Shown: piece by piece, positions 9,699 to 18,740 of the stretch
How the letters are laid out: each line of letters begins with the position of its first letter
Position numbering within the stretch: position 1 is the stretch's first letter
From: Flavobacterium soyae
GTDB taxonomy: Bacteria; Bacteroidota; Bacteroidia; Flavobacteriales; Flavobacteriaceae
Length of the DNA: 64,000 nt
Direction: 5' to 3'
Assembly: GCF_021245985.1 (NCBI RefSeq)
Contig: NZ_JAJQXA010000003.1
Location: forward strand, 124,001-188,000
Position numbers and translations under genes: made by a program
Notes under the pieces: generated by a model
Databases searched by the model: none
The model's input: the letters and a program-made list of their open reading frames with translations, nothing else
Told to the model about the DNA's origin: nothing

Positions 9699-10960
9699 TT
9701 TTTATAAGGAATTGACAAAGTTATAGTAACCCCGTTTTCAGTATTATTTTCAGCTTTTATTTTCCAGTTCTGTAAATTACAAATTTCTTTTACATAATAT
9801 AAACCAAGTCCAAAACCATTCACTTCATTACTCTTTTCGTTTTGTATGCGGTAAAATTTATCAAATATATAAGATAATTTTTTAGTAGAAATACCAATTC
9901 CGTTATCTATAAACTCTAATTTTAGAATTGAATTTTCTTCAATAATTCTAATCGTAATTTCTGGCTTTTTATTGCAGTATTTTACTGCATTATCTAAAAG
10001 ATTATAAACCAGATTGGCAAAATGAAAAACATCTGTGTCTAATAGATATTCTTTTGAAGGACTTTCAATTTTAATAACCGTTTCGGGATATTTTAACTGA
10101 ATATTTTCAATCGCTTCTTCAATAATCGGAACAATTAAAACCGGTTCTTTTTTTAATTCTAAAGGTGTATGATCTGATTTTGCAATATTTAAAATCTTCT
10201 CAACATGATGATTCAGTTTATTACTTTGATTAATAATAATCTCCGTATAAGTATGGAGTTTTTTATCGTCTTTAATCGGATTTTGTTCGCTTAAATATTT
10301 CGAAGCAATTAAAATGGATGACAAAGGCGTTTTAAATTCATGCGTCATATTATTGATAAAATCACGCTGTAATTCAGAATATTTTTTTTGCTGTAAAAGC
10401 GTAAAAATCGAATAAACATAAATCAACAAAATCAAAATCAACATAATCGAAAGCACAAACCAAAAGCGCATCGAACTAAATAAATAAGTCGTTTCGTTAG
10501 GAAAACGAACCGCAAAATAATAAACTAGATTTTTATGCTTGGGGAAATAAACGGTCTTTTTGCATTCAGATTTTTTTTTCGACAAAGAAATGTAATCGCC
10601 GTAAATCATCTCATCACTCTGACAATTGTACATCGCATATTCAAAATCCGTCGTAATATTCATTTTTTTGAATTCTGTTTTTAGATAAAATTCTAAAATA
10701 TCAGGTTCAAACTCATTATCAACATTTACGATATAATAATCATTTGAAATTTTCTGCACAGGACTTTGTGCCGGCAGTTCGTGGCTGGTTCCTTCATACA
10801 GTTTTTTAGCAACTTCAAGAAGAGCAATATGGGCTTTTTGACTCAGCTTTTTCTGCTCTATCGTAAAAGCTTCTTTTGTCCAAAGCAATTGCGCCACCAA
10901 AATACTGATAATGGCGACCAAACCCAGGACTATAATACTATTGAGTTTATTAATTTTCAA
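9695..10960 (-). CDS. Two-component sensor histidine kinase
   Basis: 421 residues from a TTG start at 10960; an in-frame TGA lies just upstream and there is no ATG alternative. TM1 is at residues about 9-27, followed by a periplasmic sensor of about 135 residues with two Cys (113 and 133). TM2 is about 165-188. HisKA holds H207 (NNMTHEFKTP), and the ATPase domain shows N-box NLLDNAVKYC, G1 DNGIGIS and G2 GFGLGLYYV. It is an inner-membrane orthodox kinase paired with the downstream OmpR regulator. The signal is unknown. Confidence 0.92.
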   Translation of the reverse strand: MKINKLNSIIVLGLVAIISILVAQLLWTKEAFTIEQKKLSQKAHIALLEVAKKLYEGTSHELPAQSPVQKISNDYYIVNVDNEFEPDILEFYLKTEFKKMNITTDFEYAMYNCQSDEMIYGDYISLSKKKSECKKTVYFPKHKNLVYYFAVRFPNETTYLFSSMRFWFVLSIMLILILLIYVYSIFTLLQQKKYSELQRDFINNMTHEFKTPLSSILIASKYLSEQNPIKDDKKLHTYTEIIINQSNKLNHHVEKILNIAKSDHTPLELKKEPVLIVPIIEEAIENIQLKYPETVIKIESPSKEYLLDTDVFHFANLVYNLLDNAVKYCNKKPEITIRIIEENSILKLEFIDNGIGISTKKLSYIFDKFYRIQNEKSNEVNGFGLGLYYVKEICNLQNWKIKAENNTENGVTITLSIPYKK

Positions 10961-10991
10961 GAAAACAGACTTTTGAGAGTGTAATATTAAT

Positions 10992-11022
10992 CAAAAATAT
11001 AGTTAAAAACAGCGATTAACAA
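10992..11022 (-). promoter_or_regulatory. Promoter of the kinase/regulator pair
   Basis: On the minus strand TTG at 11022-11020, a 20-base spacer and TATTTTTG at 10999-10992. This matches the Bacteroidota consensus. Confidence 0.6.
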
Positions 11023-11074
11023 GTCATTAACAAACATTTGAAACCGGTTAACAGCGATTCTTTTTTGTCTGAAT

Positions 11075-11082
11075 TACCTTTG
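11075..11082 (+). promoter_or_regulatory. TAnnTTTG -7 box before the DUF1573 gene
   Basis: TACCTTTG about 43 bases before the ATG at 11125. No TTG at the usual distance was seen, so only the -7 half is supported. Confidence 0.4.
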
Positions 11083-11124
11083 TAATATAAAATTTGAACT
11101 ATAAACCATATAATATATTCAACT

Positions 11125-11538
11125 ATGAAAATCATTAAAATTTCTATGCTGGTTTTGGCTTTAAGCCTAATGTCATTTTCGGCAATTGCTCCGGTAAAAT
11201 CATTAGTTTCTGAAACAAAAGTTACTGCAGCTGAATCGACAATTGTTTGGAAAGCTGAAACAATCGATGTTGGACAAATTCCGCAGGGAACTCCAAAAGT
11301 CATTGTTTATGAATTTAAAAACACAGGAAAAACGGCCGTTGTAATTACACAAGTTCAGGGATCATGCGGCTGTACAGCTACAGACTATACAAAAGAACCA
11401 ATTTTGCCTGGTAAGTCTGCAAAAGTTACAGCAACTTACAACGCAGCAAACAAAGGTGCTTTTACAAAAACGGTTACTGTAACGACAAGCGCTGAAACTG
11501 CTCCAAAAATACTTACGTTAAAAGGAACGGTTATTTAA
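11125..11538 (+). CDS. DUF1573 domain secreted protein
   Basis: 137 residues with an N-terminal signal peptide (residues 1-22). The mature part is a single Ig-like DUF1573 domain with the typical VYEFKNTGKT and VQGSCGCT signatures. This family is common and often highly expressed in Flavobacteria, and its function is unknown. It is transcribed away from the kinase pair and ends at a strong hairpin shared with the NlpC gene. Confidence 0.85.
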   Translation: MKIIKISMLVLALSLMSFSAIAPVKSLVSETKVTAAESTIVWKAETIDVGQIPQGTPKVIVYEFKNTGKTAVVITQVQGSCGCTATDYTKEPILPGKSAKVTATYNAANKGAFTKTVTVTTSAETAPKILTLKGTVI

Positions 11539-11564
11539 AATAAAGGTTAGTTATAAAGTGGAAG

Positions 11565-11597
11565 CTCCAAATATGTAATGTATTTGGAGTTTTTTTA
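11565..11597. terminator. Intrinsic terminator after DUF1573, possibly bidirectional
   Basis: CTCCAAATA pairs perfectly with TATTTGGAG across a 7-base loop, followed by eight T. It lies between convergent genes and touches the NlpC stop codon. Confidence 0.75.
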
Positions 11598-12092
11598 TTT
11601 AGAAATTACATCGATACATTTATAAAAACGTTTCGTATAATGTTCTGTATTGAGTTCAGTAATAGTAACCTGCTGTGCTTTTCCAGATGATGCATGAATA
11701 AACTTAGACTGCATTCCATTGGCTTCGCAAATTATTCCGAGATGTCCAATAACCGTTTTGTCTTTATATCCGTAAAAAACCAAAACATCACCAACTTTAA
11801 AATCTTCAGGTTTTAGCGGTGTTCCCAGATTTTTATAACTGCTCGAACTTCTGGGAAGTGTCATACCGAAATTACTAAAAACATAACTTACAAAGCCAGA
11901 ACAATCAAACCCTTTTTGCGGATCACTGCTTGCATATAAATAAGGAGTTCCTAAATATTTTTTTGCAAAAACGATTATAGAATCACGATCAATTGTTGAT
12001 TGTTCTTTTTGAATTTGAATTTTGTCTTTCTTTTTTATAGTGAAAGATGAAACTAAAATCGAAATTAATAATATTGAAATGTAATTCTTCAT
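11595..12092 (-). CDS. NlpC/P60 cell-wall endopeptidase
   Basis: 165 residues: an N-terminal hydrophobic export signal and one NlpC/P60 domain. The catalytic Cys is C64 (GFDCSGFV), the His H117 (GHLGI) and a third polar residue H133 (FIHAS). The family cleaves D-gamma-glutamyl-diaminopimelate bonds in peptidoglycan. There are no SH3 or LysM domains, so it is a minimal secreted form. Confidence 0.88.
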   Translation of the reverse strand: MKNYISILLISILVSSFTIKKKDKIQIQKEQSTIDRDSIIVFAKKYLGTPYLYASSDPQKGFDCSGFVSYVFSNFGMTLPRSSSSYKNLGTPLKPEDFKVGDVLVFYGYKDKTVIGHLGIICEANGMQSKFIHASSGKAQQVTITELNTEHYTKRFYKCIDVISK

Positions 12093-12305
12093 TTTAAAAT
12101 TAATATTTAGCTAAACTGTTTTAATAACCCATTTTATTCAAAGAAAAAAAACTTTGAACCTCTGTTTCTTTTGAGTTTCTAAACCTCAAAAAAATAATTG
12201 CTAAAGATACTTCGTAAGAATTTAATTTCAAATTGCAAACGTTCTTTTGGTATTTTTATATTGCTTTTTGATATTTTAGTATCTTTCTGTGTAATGTATT
12301 TCAAA

Positions 12306-12313
12306 TATATTTG
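12306..12313 (+). promoter_or_regulatory. TAnnTTTG -7 box before the esterase gene
   Basis: TATATTTG ends 31 bases before the ATG at 12345. The 252-base gap before this gene (12093-12344) holds no other gene and no convincing -33 element. Confidence 0.4.
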
Positions 12314-12344
12314 TGAATCGTATTTATATTTTAACAAATAAATT

Positions 12345-13436
12345 ATGTTTCTAAAAAAAAATGCACTTTTAATTCTGTTTTTGCTGATTTCAATTATTTC
12401 GACATCTCAAAATCAGAATACTTTTCTTTATGCAGGACGAGTTGACAAACTTCAGAACGGTCAGGTTATTTTAATCGGAACTGCTTCTTCGGTTTCATTT
12501 AACTTTACGGGAAAAGAATGTTCAATTTCACTTCAAAGTGTCGATTCGTATGAACACCATAATTATGTTCAACTGGTTTTAGACGGAAAATATATTGGGA
12601 AAATTAAAATTGAAAAAGGAGCAGTTCAATCATTTCCAATAAAAGTGAGTTCAAACAAAAAACAGCATCATTTAGAAATTTATAAAAATACCGAAGCGCA
12701 AAGCGGTAATATTTTGTTTGCCGGAACAACAGCCAAACTGACTTCAATTTCCTCTAAAAAGAAAAAGAAAATTGAATTTATAGGCGATTCGATTACTTGT
12801 GGTGCGGCGAGTGATCCATCAGATATTCCGTGTGATAAAGGCGAATATATGGATCATCATAACGGTTATTATGCTTACGGCCCTAGACTTTCGAGAGCAA
12901 TTGGTGTTGATTATTTAATGAGCTGTGTTTCAGGAATTGGAATTTACAGAAACTGGAACGACGAAAACAAAGACGAAGCCATAATGCCGGATATTTATCA
13001 AAATTTATATTTAACCAAAGATCAATCAAAACCAAAATATGATTTTGCTTTTCAGCCAGATATTATAAGTATTGCTTTAGGAACAAATGATTTTTCTGGC
13101 GGAGACGGAAAAAAAGAACGTCTGCCTTTTAATCCGGAAAAATATGTTTCGAATTATATCAGCTTTATAAAAATGCTTTATGAGCATAATCCGAAGGTAC
13201 AGATTGTGATTACAAATAGTCCGATGGTAGGTGGAGAAAGAGCCATTGTTTTTGAAGATTGTCTGAATAAAGTAAAAAAAGCTTTTGCAGAAGATAAGCA
13301 GCACAAACCAATTCAGATTTTCAAATTTAAGCCAATGACACCTAAAGGATGTACAGGACATCCAGATGTTGCAGATCATAAAGTTTTGGCAGATGAATAT
13401 GGACCATTTTTAAAAAAGCTGTTAAATGAGAAATAA
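12345..13436 (+). CDS. SGNH/GDSL acetylesterase, CE2-like
   Basis: 363 residues with a signal peptide (about 1-22). An N-terminal beta-sandwich (about 25-135) precedes an SGNH hydrolase domain with nucleophile S149 (FIGDSITCG), the GTNDFSGGDG block and a C-terminal GHPDVADH that carries the catalytic His. The layout of jelly-roll plus SGNH is that of carbohydrate esterase family 2, which removes O-acetyl groups from xylan and mannan. Its stop overlaps the next esterase gene by 11 bases, so the two are co-translated. The position beside mannanase genes suggests deacetylation of acetylated glucomannan. Confidence 0.8.
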   Translation: MFLKKNALLILFLLISIISTSQNQNTFLYAGRVDKLQNGQVILIGTASSVSFNFTGKECSISLQSVDSYEHHNYVQLVLDGKYIGKIKIEKGAVQSFPIKVSSNKKQHHLEIYKNTEAQSGNILFAGTTAKLTSISSKKKKKIEFIGDSITCGAASDPSDIPCDKGEYMDHHNGYYAYGPRLSRAIGVDYLMSCVSGIGIYRNWNDENKDEAIMPDIYQNLYLTKDQSKPKYDFAFQPDIISIALGTNDFSGGDGKKERLPFNPEKYVSNYISFIKMLYEHNPKVQIVITNSPMVGGERAIVFEDCLNKVKKAFAEDKQHKPIQIFKFKPMTPKGCTGHPDVADHKVLADEYGPFLKKLLNEK

Positions 13437-14805
13437 TATACTTAAGCTTGTTTTCTTTTTTATGATTTCTAATATCATAACAGCAAATGTTACGCTTCCG
13501 AATATTTTTGGAGATAATATGGTTTTACAGCGCAATTCTGAAGTGAAAATCTGGGGCTGGGCAAATCCGAAAGAAGAAATAAAATTAATTTCGAGCTGGA
13601 ACAATCAGGAATATAAAGTTCTAACAAGTAATCAGGCAAAATGGGAACTTGTAATTAAAACTCCAGAAGCTGGCGGACCTTATACGATTTCTATAAAAGG
13701 GTATAATGAAGTTGTTTTAAAAAATATTTTAATTGGCGAAGTCTGGATTTGTTCCGGGCAATCCAACATGGAAATGTCGGCAAGCTGGGGAATTGATAAT
13801 GGCGATGAGGAAGTAAAAAATGCCGCAAATCCTAATATTCGATTTTTTACAGTTTCTAAATCTACAGCAGCAAGTCTACAGAATAATGTATTGGGAAATT
13901 GGGTTGAATCGACTCCTGAAACCATGAAGTATTTCAGCGCCGTTGGTTACTTTTTTGCTAAACGCTTACGCGAAGATTTAAAAAATGTTCCCATTGGATT
14001 AATTTCATCTAACTGGGGCGGAACTCCGGCTGAAATCTGGATGCCGGAAGAAGCTGTTCAAAACGATCCGGTTTTACTGGAAAATGCTAAAAAACTAAAT
14101 GAGCAGGAATATGGCCCGCACCAGCCCGGCCGTGCTTACAATGCTATGATTGCTCCAATTGTTGGATTTAAAATTGCAGGAACAATTTGGTATCAGGGAG
14201 AATCAAATGTTGGTTCTCTGGTTTACGATAAAACGCTTTCAGCTTTAATTACTTCATGGCGAAAAAACTGGAATGACGAATTTCCTTTCTATTTCGTTCA
14301 GATTGCGCCTTATAAAACAGGAACAAATAATTTCTCAAATGTTACGGTTAGAAATTCTCAAAGAAAAATTCTGAAAGAAGTTCCAAAAACAGGAATGGTT
14401 TTAACTTCTGATATTTCAGACACGATTGATATTCATCCAAAAAATAAAAAATCAGTTGGAATTCGTTTGGCAAATTTGGCTTTGGCTGAAGTTTATAAAA
14501 CCAATTCAAATTTGGTAAACGGTCCGTTTTTCAAAGAAATAAAAATCGATAAAAACAAAGTGACAGTTTCTTTTGATTATGCTGACGGATTGTATTTTAA
14601 AGATAAAAAATCAAATCAGTTTGAAGTCGCCGGAGCCGACGGAGTTTTTGTTCCTGCCGAAGCTTCAATAAAAAATAATCAAGTGGTTTTGACAAGTAAA
14701 AAAATACCAAACCCAGCCAAAGTGAGATTTGCCTGGGGAAATACAATGCAGTCAGATTTGTTTAATAAAGCCAATTTACCTGCTTCTTGTTTTACTACAG
14801 AGTGA
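13426..14805 (+). CDS. Sialate-O-acetylesterase-like carbohydrate esterase
   Basis: 459 residues with a signal peptide (about 1-20). The SASA/DUF303 domain shows the nucleophile motif WICSGQSNMEM, the GGTPAEIW block and a C-terminal DIHPKNKKSVG His motif. Members deacetylate sialic acid or, in polysaccharide loci, acetylated hemicellulose. The overlap with the CE2-like gene and the mannan context favour the second role. The start codon lies inside the previous gene. Confidence 0.8.
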   Translation: MRNNILKLVFFFMISNIITANVTLPNIFGDNMVLQRNSEVKIWGWANPKEEIKLISSWNNQEYKVLTSNQAKWELVIKTPEAGGPYTISIKGYNEVVLKNILIGEVWICSGQSNMEMSASWGIDNGDEEVKNAANPNIRFFTVSKSTAASLQNNVLGNWVESTPETMKYFSAVGYFFAKRLREDLKNVPIGLISSNWGGTPAEIWMPEEAVQNDPVLLENAKKLNEQEYGPHQPGRAYNAMIAPIVGFKIAGTIWYQGESNVGSLVYDKTLSALITSWRKNWNDEFPFYFVQIAPYKTGTNNFSNVTVRNSQRKILKEVPKTGMVLTSDISDTIDIHPKNKKSVGIRLANLALAEVYKTNSNLVNGPFFKEIKIDKNKVTVSFDYADGLYFKDKKSNQFEVAGADGVFVPAEASIKNNQVVLTSKKIPNPAKVRFAWGNTMQSDLFNKANLPASCFTTE

Positions 14806-14821
14806 TTTGATTTTAGATTTT

Positions 14822-14866
14822 TTGCCCACAGATTTTACTGATTGAAGGGATTAACACTGATTTTTT
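14822..14866 (+). repeat. Solitary arm of the GCCACAGATT repeat family
   Basis: A degenerate copy (gCCCACAGATT, then ACTGATTGAAGGGATTA) of the arm that is paired at 41029-41289 and 59812-59882. No inverted partner follows here. Confidence 0.5.
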
Positions 14867-14876
14867 GTTTGCTTTT

Positions 14877-14902
14877 GTCAGGCTGAGCGAAGTCGAAGCC
14901 TC
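14877..14902 (+). repeat. Intergenic REP-like palindrome
   Basis: Short arms AGGCT/AGCCT surround the core GAGCGAAGTCGA, which is shared with the in-gene copy at 6772-6801. Confidence 0.65.
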
Positions 14903-14975
14903 GCAAAGATTAGAAAAAACTTAGAACCTTAGCATCTTAATCCCTCAGAATCTTAAAAAACTAACTAAACCACAT

Positions 14976-17273
14976 ATGAAAAATAAAAAAATAATAATTA
15001 TTGGGATTTTGTCCCTGTTTACTGTTGGAAATATGAATGCACAAAAAAAGCCGTATCTGGATAAAAATAAAACTATTGAGCAAAGAATTGATTTGCTTTT
15101 GCCTTTGATGACTTTGGAGGAGAAAGTGGGGCAGATGAACCAGTACAATGGTTTTTGGGATGTTACGGGACCGGCTCCAAAAGGCGGAACGGCTGAATTA
15201 AAATACGAACATTTAAGAAAAGGATTAGTTGGATCAATGCTTACGGTGCGCGGCGTAAAAGAAGTTCGTGCTGTACAGAAAATTGCGGTTGAAGAAACAC
15301 GTTTGGGAATTCCGCTTATTATTGGTTTTGATGTAATTCATGGTTATAAAACGTTAAGTCCAATTCCGTTGGCAGAAGCAGCGAGCTGGGATTTAGAAGC
15401 GATTAAGAAATCGGCGGCCATTGCAGCAGATGAAGCTTCGGCATCTGGAATTAACTGGACATTTGGTCCAAATGTAGATGTTGCGAATGATGCACGCTGG
15501 GGACGTGTGATGGAAGGTGCGGGAGAAGACCCGTATTTGGGAAGTAAAATTGCAATTGCGAGAGTAAAAGGTTTTCAAGGTGAAACGATTGCTGATCTTC
15601 AAAAAGTAAATACAATTGCGGCTTGTGCAAAACACTTTGCGGCCTACGGTTATGTTGAAGCAGGTTTAGAATATAATATTGTGGATATCAGTAATTCTAA
15701 ATTGTATAATTCAGTTTTACCTCCTTTTGAAGCTACTGTTCAAGCCGGAGTTCGTACGTTTATGAATTCGTTTAATACTTTAAACGGCGTTCCGGCAACC
15801 GGAAATGCGTTTTTGCAAAGAGATATTTTAAAAGGAAAATGGAAGTTTGACGGATTTGTAATTTCAGATTATGCTTCGATTCGTGAAATGATTGCACACG
15901 GTTACGCAAAAGATGAAGCCGATGCAACTGCTAAGGCCGTAATTGCGGGCTCTGATATGGATATGGAATCGTATTTGTATGTAGCGAAATTAGTTGATTT
16001 GATTAAACAGGGAAAAGTAAAAGAATCTTTGATTGATGATGCCGTTCGCAGAATTCTTCGTGTAAAATTTGAATTAGGTTTGTTTGATGATCCGTACAGA
16101 TATTGTGATGAAAAACGTGAAAAAGAAGTTGTTGGAAGTAAAGCTAACAACGAAGGCGTTTTAGATATGGCTAAGAAATCTATTGTTTTATTGAAAAATG
16201 ATAAAAATTTACTTCCGCTAAAAAAATCAGGACAAAAAATTGCTTTGATTGGTGCTTTGGCAAACGATAAAAACAGCCCGCTTGGCAGTTGGAGAATTGC
16301 TGCAGATGATAATACGGCTGTTTCGGTTTTAGAAGGAATGCAGCAATACAAAGACAATCAATTGGTTTTTGAAAAAGGAGCCGATTTATTGAAACAAAAA
16401 GCAACTTTCTTAACCGAAACGGTTTTCAATACCACTGACAAAAGCGGATTTGAAGCTGCAAAAACAGCCGCAAAAAATGCCGATGTTGTCGTAATGGTTT
16501 TAGGAGAATATGGTTTTCAGAGCGGTGAAGGAAGAAGTAGAACGGATCTTAATCTGCCAGGATTGCAGCAAGAATTATTAGAAGAAATTTACAAAGTGAA
16601 TCCAAATGTGGTTTTGGTTTTAAATAATGGACGTCCGTTGAGTATTCCGTGGGCTGCAGAAAATGTTCCGGCAATTGTTGAGGCCTGGCATTTAGGAACT
16701 CAGACAGGAAATGCGGTTGCGCAGGTTTTATATGGAGATTATAATCCGAGTGGAAAACTGCCAATGTCCTTTCCAAGAAATGTGGGTCAGGTGCCAATTT
16801 ATTACAACAAATACAGCACAGGAAGACCAACAGACAGTGATAAAAATGTTTTCTGGTCGCATTATATGGATGTAGAGAAAACACCTCAATTTCCGTTTGG
16901 TTTTGGATTAAGCTATACCAAATTTGATTATAAAAACCTGAAGTTAAATAAACCTTCTTTCGCAAAAGGAGAAAATGTGCAAGTAAGCGTCGAAGTAACA
17001 AACTCAGGAAATTATGACGGAAAAGAAGTAGTTCAGTTATATATTCATGATGAATTTGCAAGTATCATCCGTCCGATTAAGGAATTAAAAGGCTTTGAAT
17101 TGGTAAATCTGAAAAAAGGAGAAACTAAAACCGTAACTTTTACTTTAACTAATAAGGAACTTGGTTTTTATGATAACGAAGGAAATTATTTAGTAGAACC
17201 TGGAACTTTTAAAATTATGGTTGGAGGAAGTTCTGATAAAGGTTTACAAGATGGTTTTGATATAAAGGAATAG
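14976..17273 (+). CDS. GH3 beta-glucosidase (BglX-type)
   Basis: 765 residues with signal peptide (1-22, cut after NAQ). The (beta/alpha)8 domain contains GPNVDVANDARWGR and the nucleophile D298 (GFVISDYAS). The alpha/beta sandwich follows, then a C-terminal fibronectin III-like domain from about 660. Length is usual for periplasmic BglX. It releases glucose from beta-linked oligosaccharides; in this locus glucomannan fragments are the likely substrates. The gene is 170 bases after the esterase pair, with repeats between them. Confidence 0.9.
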   Translation: MKNKKIIIIGILSLFTVGNMNAQKKPYLDKNKTIEQRIDLLLPLMTLEEKVGQMNQYNGFWDVTGPAPKGGTAELKYEHLRKGLVGSMLTVRGVKEVRAVQKIAVEETRLGIPLIIGFDVIHGYKTLSPIPLAEAASWDLEAIKKSAAIAADEASASGINWTFGPNVDVANDARWGRVMEGAGEDPYLGSKIAIARVKGFQGETIADLQKVNTIAACAKHFAAYGYVEAGLEYNIVDISNSKLYNSVLPPFEATVQAGVRTFMNSFNTLNGVPATGNAFLQRDILKGKWKFDGFVISDYASIREMIAHGYAKDEADATAKAVIAGSDMDMESYLYVAKLVDLIKQGKVKESLIDDAVRRILRVKFELGLFDDPYRYCDEKREKEVVGSKANNEGVLDMAKKSIVLLKNDKNLLPLKKSGQKIALIGALANDKNSPLGSWRIAADDNTAVSVLEGMQQYKDNQLVFEKGADLLKQKATFLTETVFNTTDKSGFEAAKTAAKNADVVVMVLGEYGFQSGEGRSRTDLNLPGLQQELLEEIYKVNPNVVLVLNNGRPLSIPWAAENVPAIVEAWHLGTQTGNAVAQVLYGDYNPSGKLPMSFPRNVGQVPIYYNKYSTGRPTDSDKNVFWSHYMDVEKTPQFPFGFGLSYTKFDYKNLKLNKPSFAKGENVQVSVEVTNSGNYDGKEVVQLYIHDEFASIIRPIKELKGFELVNLKKGETKTVTFTLTNKELGFYDNEGNYLVEPGTFKIMVGGSSDKGLQDGFDIKE

Positions 17274-17312
17274 ACGTTTTTGCCGCAAAGACGCTAAGGC
17301 GCAAGTTTTTTT

Positions 17313-17525
17313 AATCTCGCGAGTCGCAGAGCCGCAAAGTTTTTTTTAAATTTAAGATTAATAGCGTCCAGCTTTAGCTGGATGAAAAATATTAACGCAA
17401 TCAAAAGGGCTTTAGCCAAACCTACAAAGTTTGGCTAAAGCCCTTTGTAACTTCCAAACTTATTCCCCCAGCTAAAGCTAGGGGCTATTCAAAAAAACTC
17501 TGCGGCTGTGCGACTTTGCTAGATT
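17313..17525. repeat. Three-layer nested palindrome
   Basis: The outer arms are 17313-17342 and 17496-17525 (about 24 of 30 positions complementary). The middle arms are 17360-17384 and 17465-17489 (AATAGC...AGCTTTAGCTGG type). The inner hairpin is perfect, 18 bp, 17404-17421 with 17429-17446 and a 7-base loop. This fills most of the 338-base gap 17274-17611, which holds no gene. Confidence 0.8.
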
Positions 17526-17611
17526 AAAAAAATACAACTTTTGAATTAATAGCTTTTGATATTTTTCTACCTTTAAATTCTATTTAAAACTTCAACCTTT
17601 AAACTAAAACA

Positions 17612-18568
17612 ATGAAATATAACAGATGCGGAAAAAGCGGTTTATTACTGCCTGAGATTTCCTTAGGATTATGGCATAATTTCGGTTCAGTTGATAATTT
17701 TGAAAATGCTGAATGTATTGCCGTAGAAGCTTTTGATAAAGGCATTACTCATTTTGATTTAGCGAATAATTACGGACCGGTTCCGGGTTCTGCCGAGGAA
17801 AATTTTGGTAAAATATTATGGCATAATTTTCAGGGAAATCTGCGTGATGAAATTGTAATTTCTACAAAAGCCGGCTACACCATGTGGAATGGACCTTATG
17901 GAGACTGGGGTTCCAGAAAATATTTATTGTCAAGTTTAGATCAGAGTTTGAAAAGAATGAATGTTGATTATGTCGATATTTTTTATTCGCACCGCCCTGA
18001 TCCGGAAACGCCGATTGAGGAAACCATGATGGCTTTAGATCACGCTGTTAGAAGCGGAAAAGCTTTGTATGTTGGAATCAGTAATTATTCGGCAGAGCAG
18101 ACCCGCGTTGCGGTTGATGTTTTAAAACAATTGGGAACGCCGTGTTTAATTCATCAGGCAAAATATTCGATGTTAGAACGCTGGGTCGAAAATGGTTTGT
18201 TAGATGTTTTGGAGGAAAAAGGAGTGGGATGTATTGCGTTTTCGCCTTTGGCACAAGGACTTTTAACAGATAAATATTTAAACGGAATTCCGGAGAATTC
18301 AAGAGCGCATAATCCAAACGGGCATTTGAAAGAAAATGAAGTTACCGAAGAACGTATTCAGAAATTAATTAAGCTGAATGAAATTGCTCAGAATAGAAAT
18401 CAGTCTTTGGCTCAAATGGCATTGGCCTGGCTGCAAAAAGACAAACGAATTACCTCCGTTTTAATTGGTGCAAGTTCTGTAAAACAATTGTGCAATAATA
18501 TTGACTGTCTGCAAAATACAGCATTTGCAGCAGATGAATTGAATGTAATTGAGAAAATATTAGCGTAA
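17612..18568 (+). CDS. Aldo/keto reductase, YghZ-like
   Basis: 318 residues, cytoplasmic. The AKR tetrad is visible as D49, Y54, K86 and H127 (FDLANNYG, STKAGY, YSHRPD). A C-terminal NADPH-site region (IGASSVKQL) is present. The MWNGPYGDWGSRKYL segment is characteristic of the YghZ/L-glyceraldehyde-3-phosphate reductase group (AKR14). Its role next to mannan genes is unclear; it could reduce a sugar or detoxify aldehydes. It converges with GH97. Confidence 0.85.
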   Translation: MKYNRCGKSGLLLPEISLGLWHNFGSVDNFENAECIAVEAFDKGITHFDLANNYGPVPGSAEENFGKILWHNFQGNLRDEIVISTKAGYTMWNGPYGDWGSRKYLLSSLDQSLKRMNVDYVDIFYSHRPDPETPIEETMMALDHAVRSGKALYVGISNYSAEQTRVAVDVLKQLGTPCLIHQAKYSMLERWVENGLLDVLEEKGVGCIAFSPLAQGLLTDKYLNGIPENSRAHNPNGHLKENEVTEERIQKLIKLNEIAQNRNQSLAQMALAWLQKDKRITSVLIGASSVKQLCNNIDCLQNTAFAADELNVIEKILA

Positions 18569-18635
18569 AATTTTTTGTAATATGTGTGAGATGTGTTTTG
18601 TGAAATGTAAACACATTTATTCAACAAACGTATAT

Positions 18636-18663
18636 CGTAGAGACGCACAGCAGTGCGTCTACG
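18636..18663. repeat. Palindromic repeat between convergent genes
   Basis: CGTAGAGACGCAC pairs with GTGCGTCTACG around a short AGCA centre, with one two-base bulge. It lies between the AKR and GH97 stops and may help bidirectional termination. Confidence 0.65.
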
Positions 18664-18683
18664 TTCAGTTTATGTTCTAGTAT

Positions 18684-18718
18684 TAAACCCGACAGTTTTT
18701 TAAAACCTGTTGGGTTTA
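18684..18718. repeat. Second palindromic repeat between convergent genes
   Basis: TAAACCCGACAG pairs with CTGTTGGGTTTA with one G-T pair, loop rich in T and A. Unrelated in sequence to the neighbour at 18636. Confidence 0.65.
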
Positions 18719-18740
18719 GAAACGTATAGAAAACGAATGT

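Noticed and set aside
9012..10960. Kinase/regulator pair as controller of the mannan locus
   Set aside because: It is 1.4 kb from the first mannan gene with two unrelated genes between, and the AraC gene is a far better candidate.
15393..16404. Minus-strand open frames inside the GH3 gene
   Set aside because: They have no motifs, signals or spacing of real genes, and the plus strand is a clear GH3 enzyme.
17274..18740. Mobile element such as an insertion sequence near the nested palindromes
   Set aside because: No transposase frame or terminal inverted repeats with target duplication seen.
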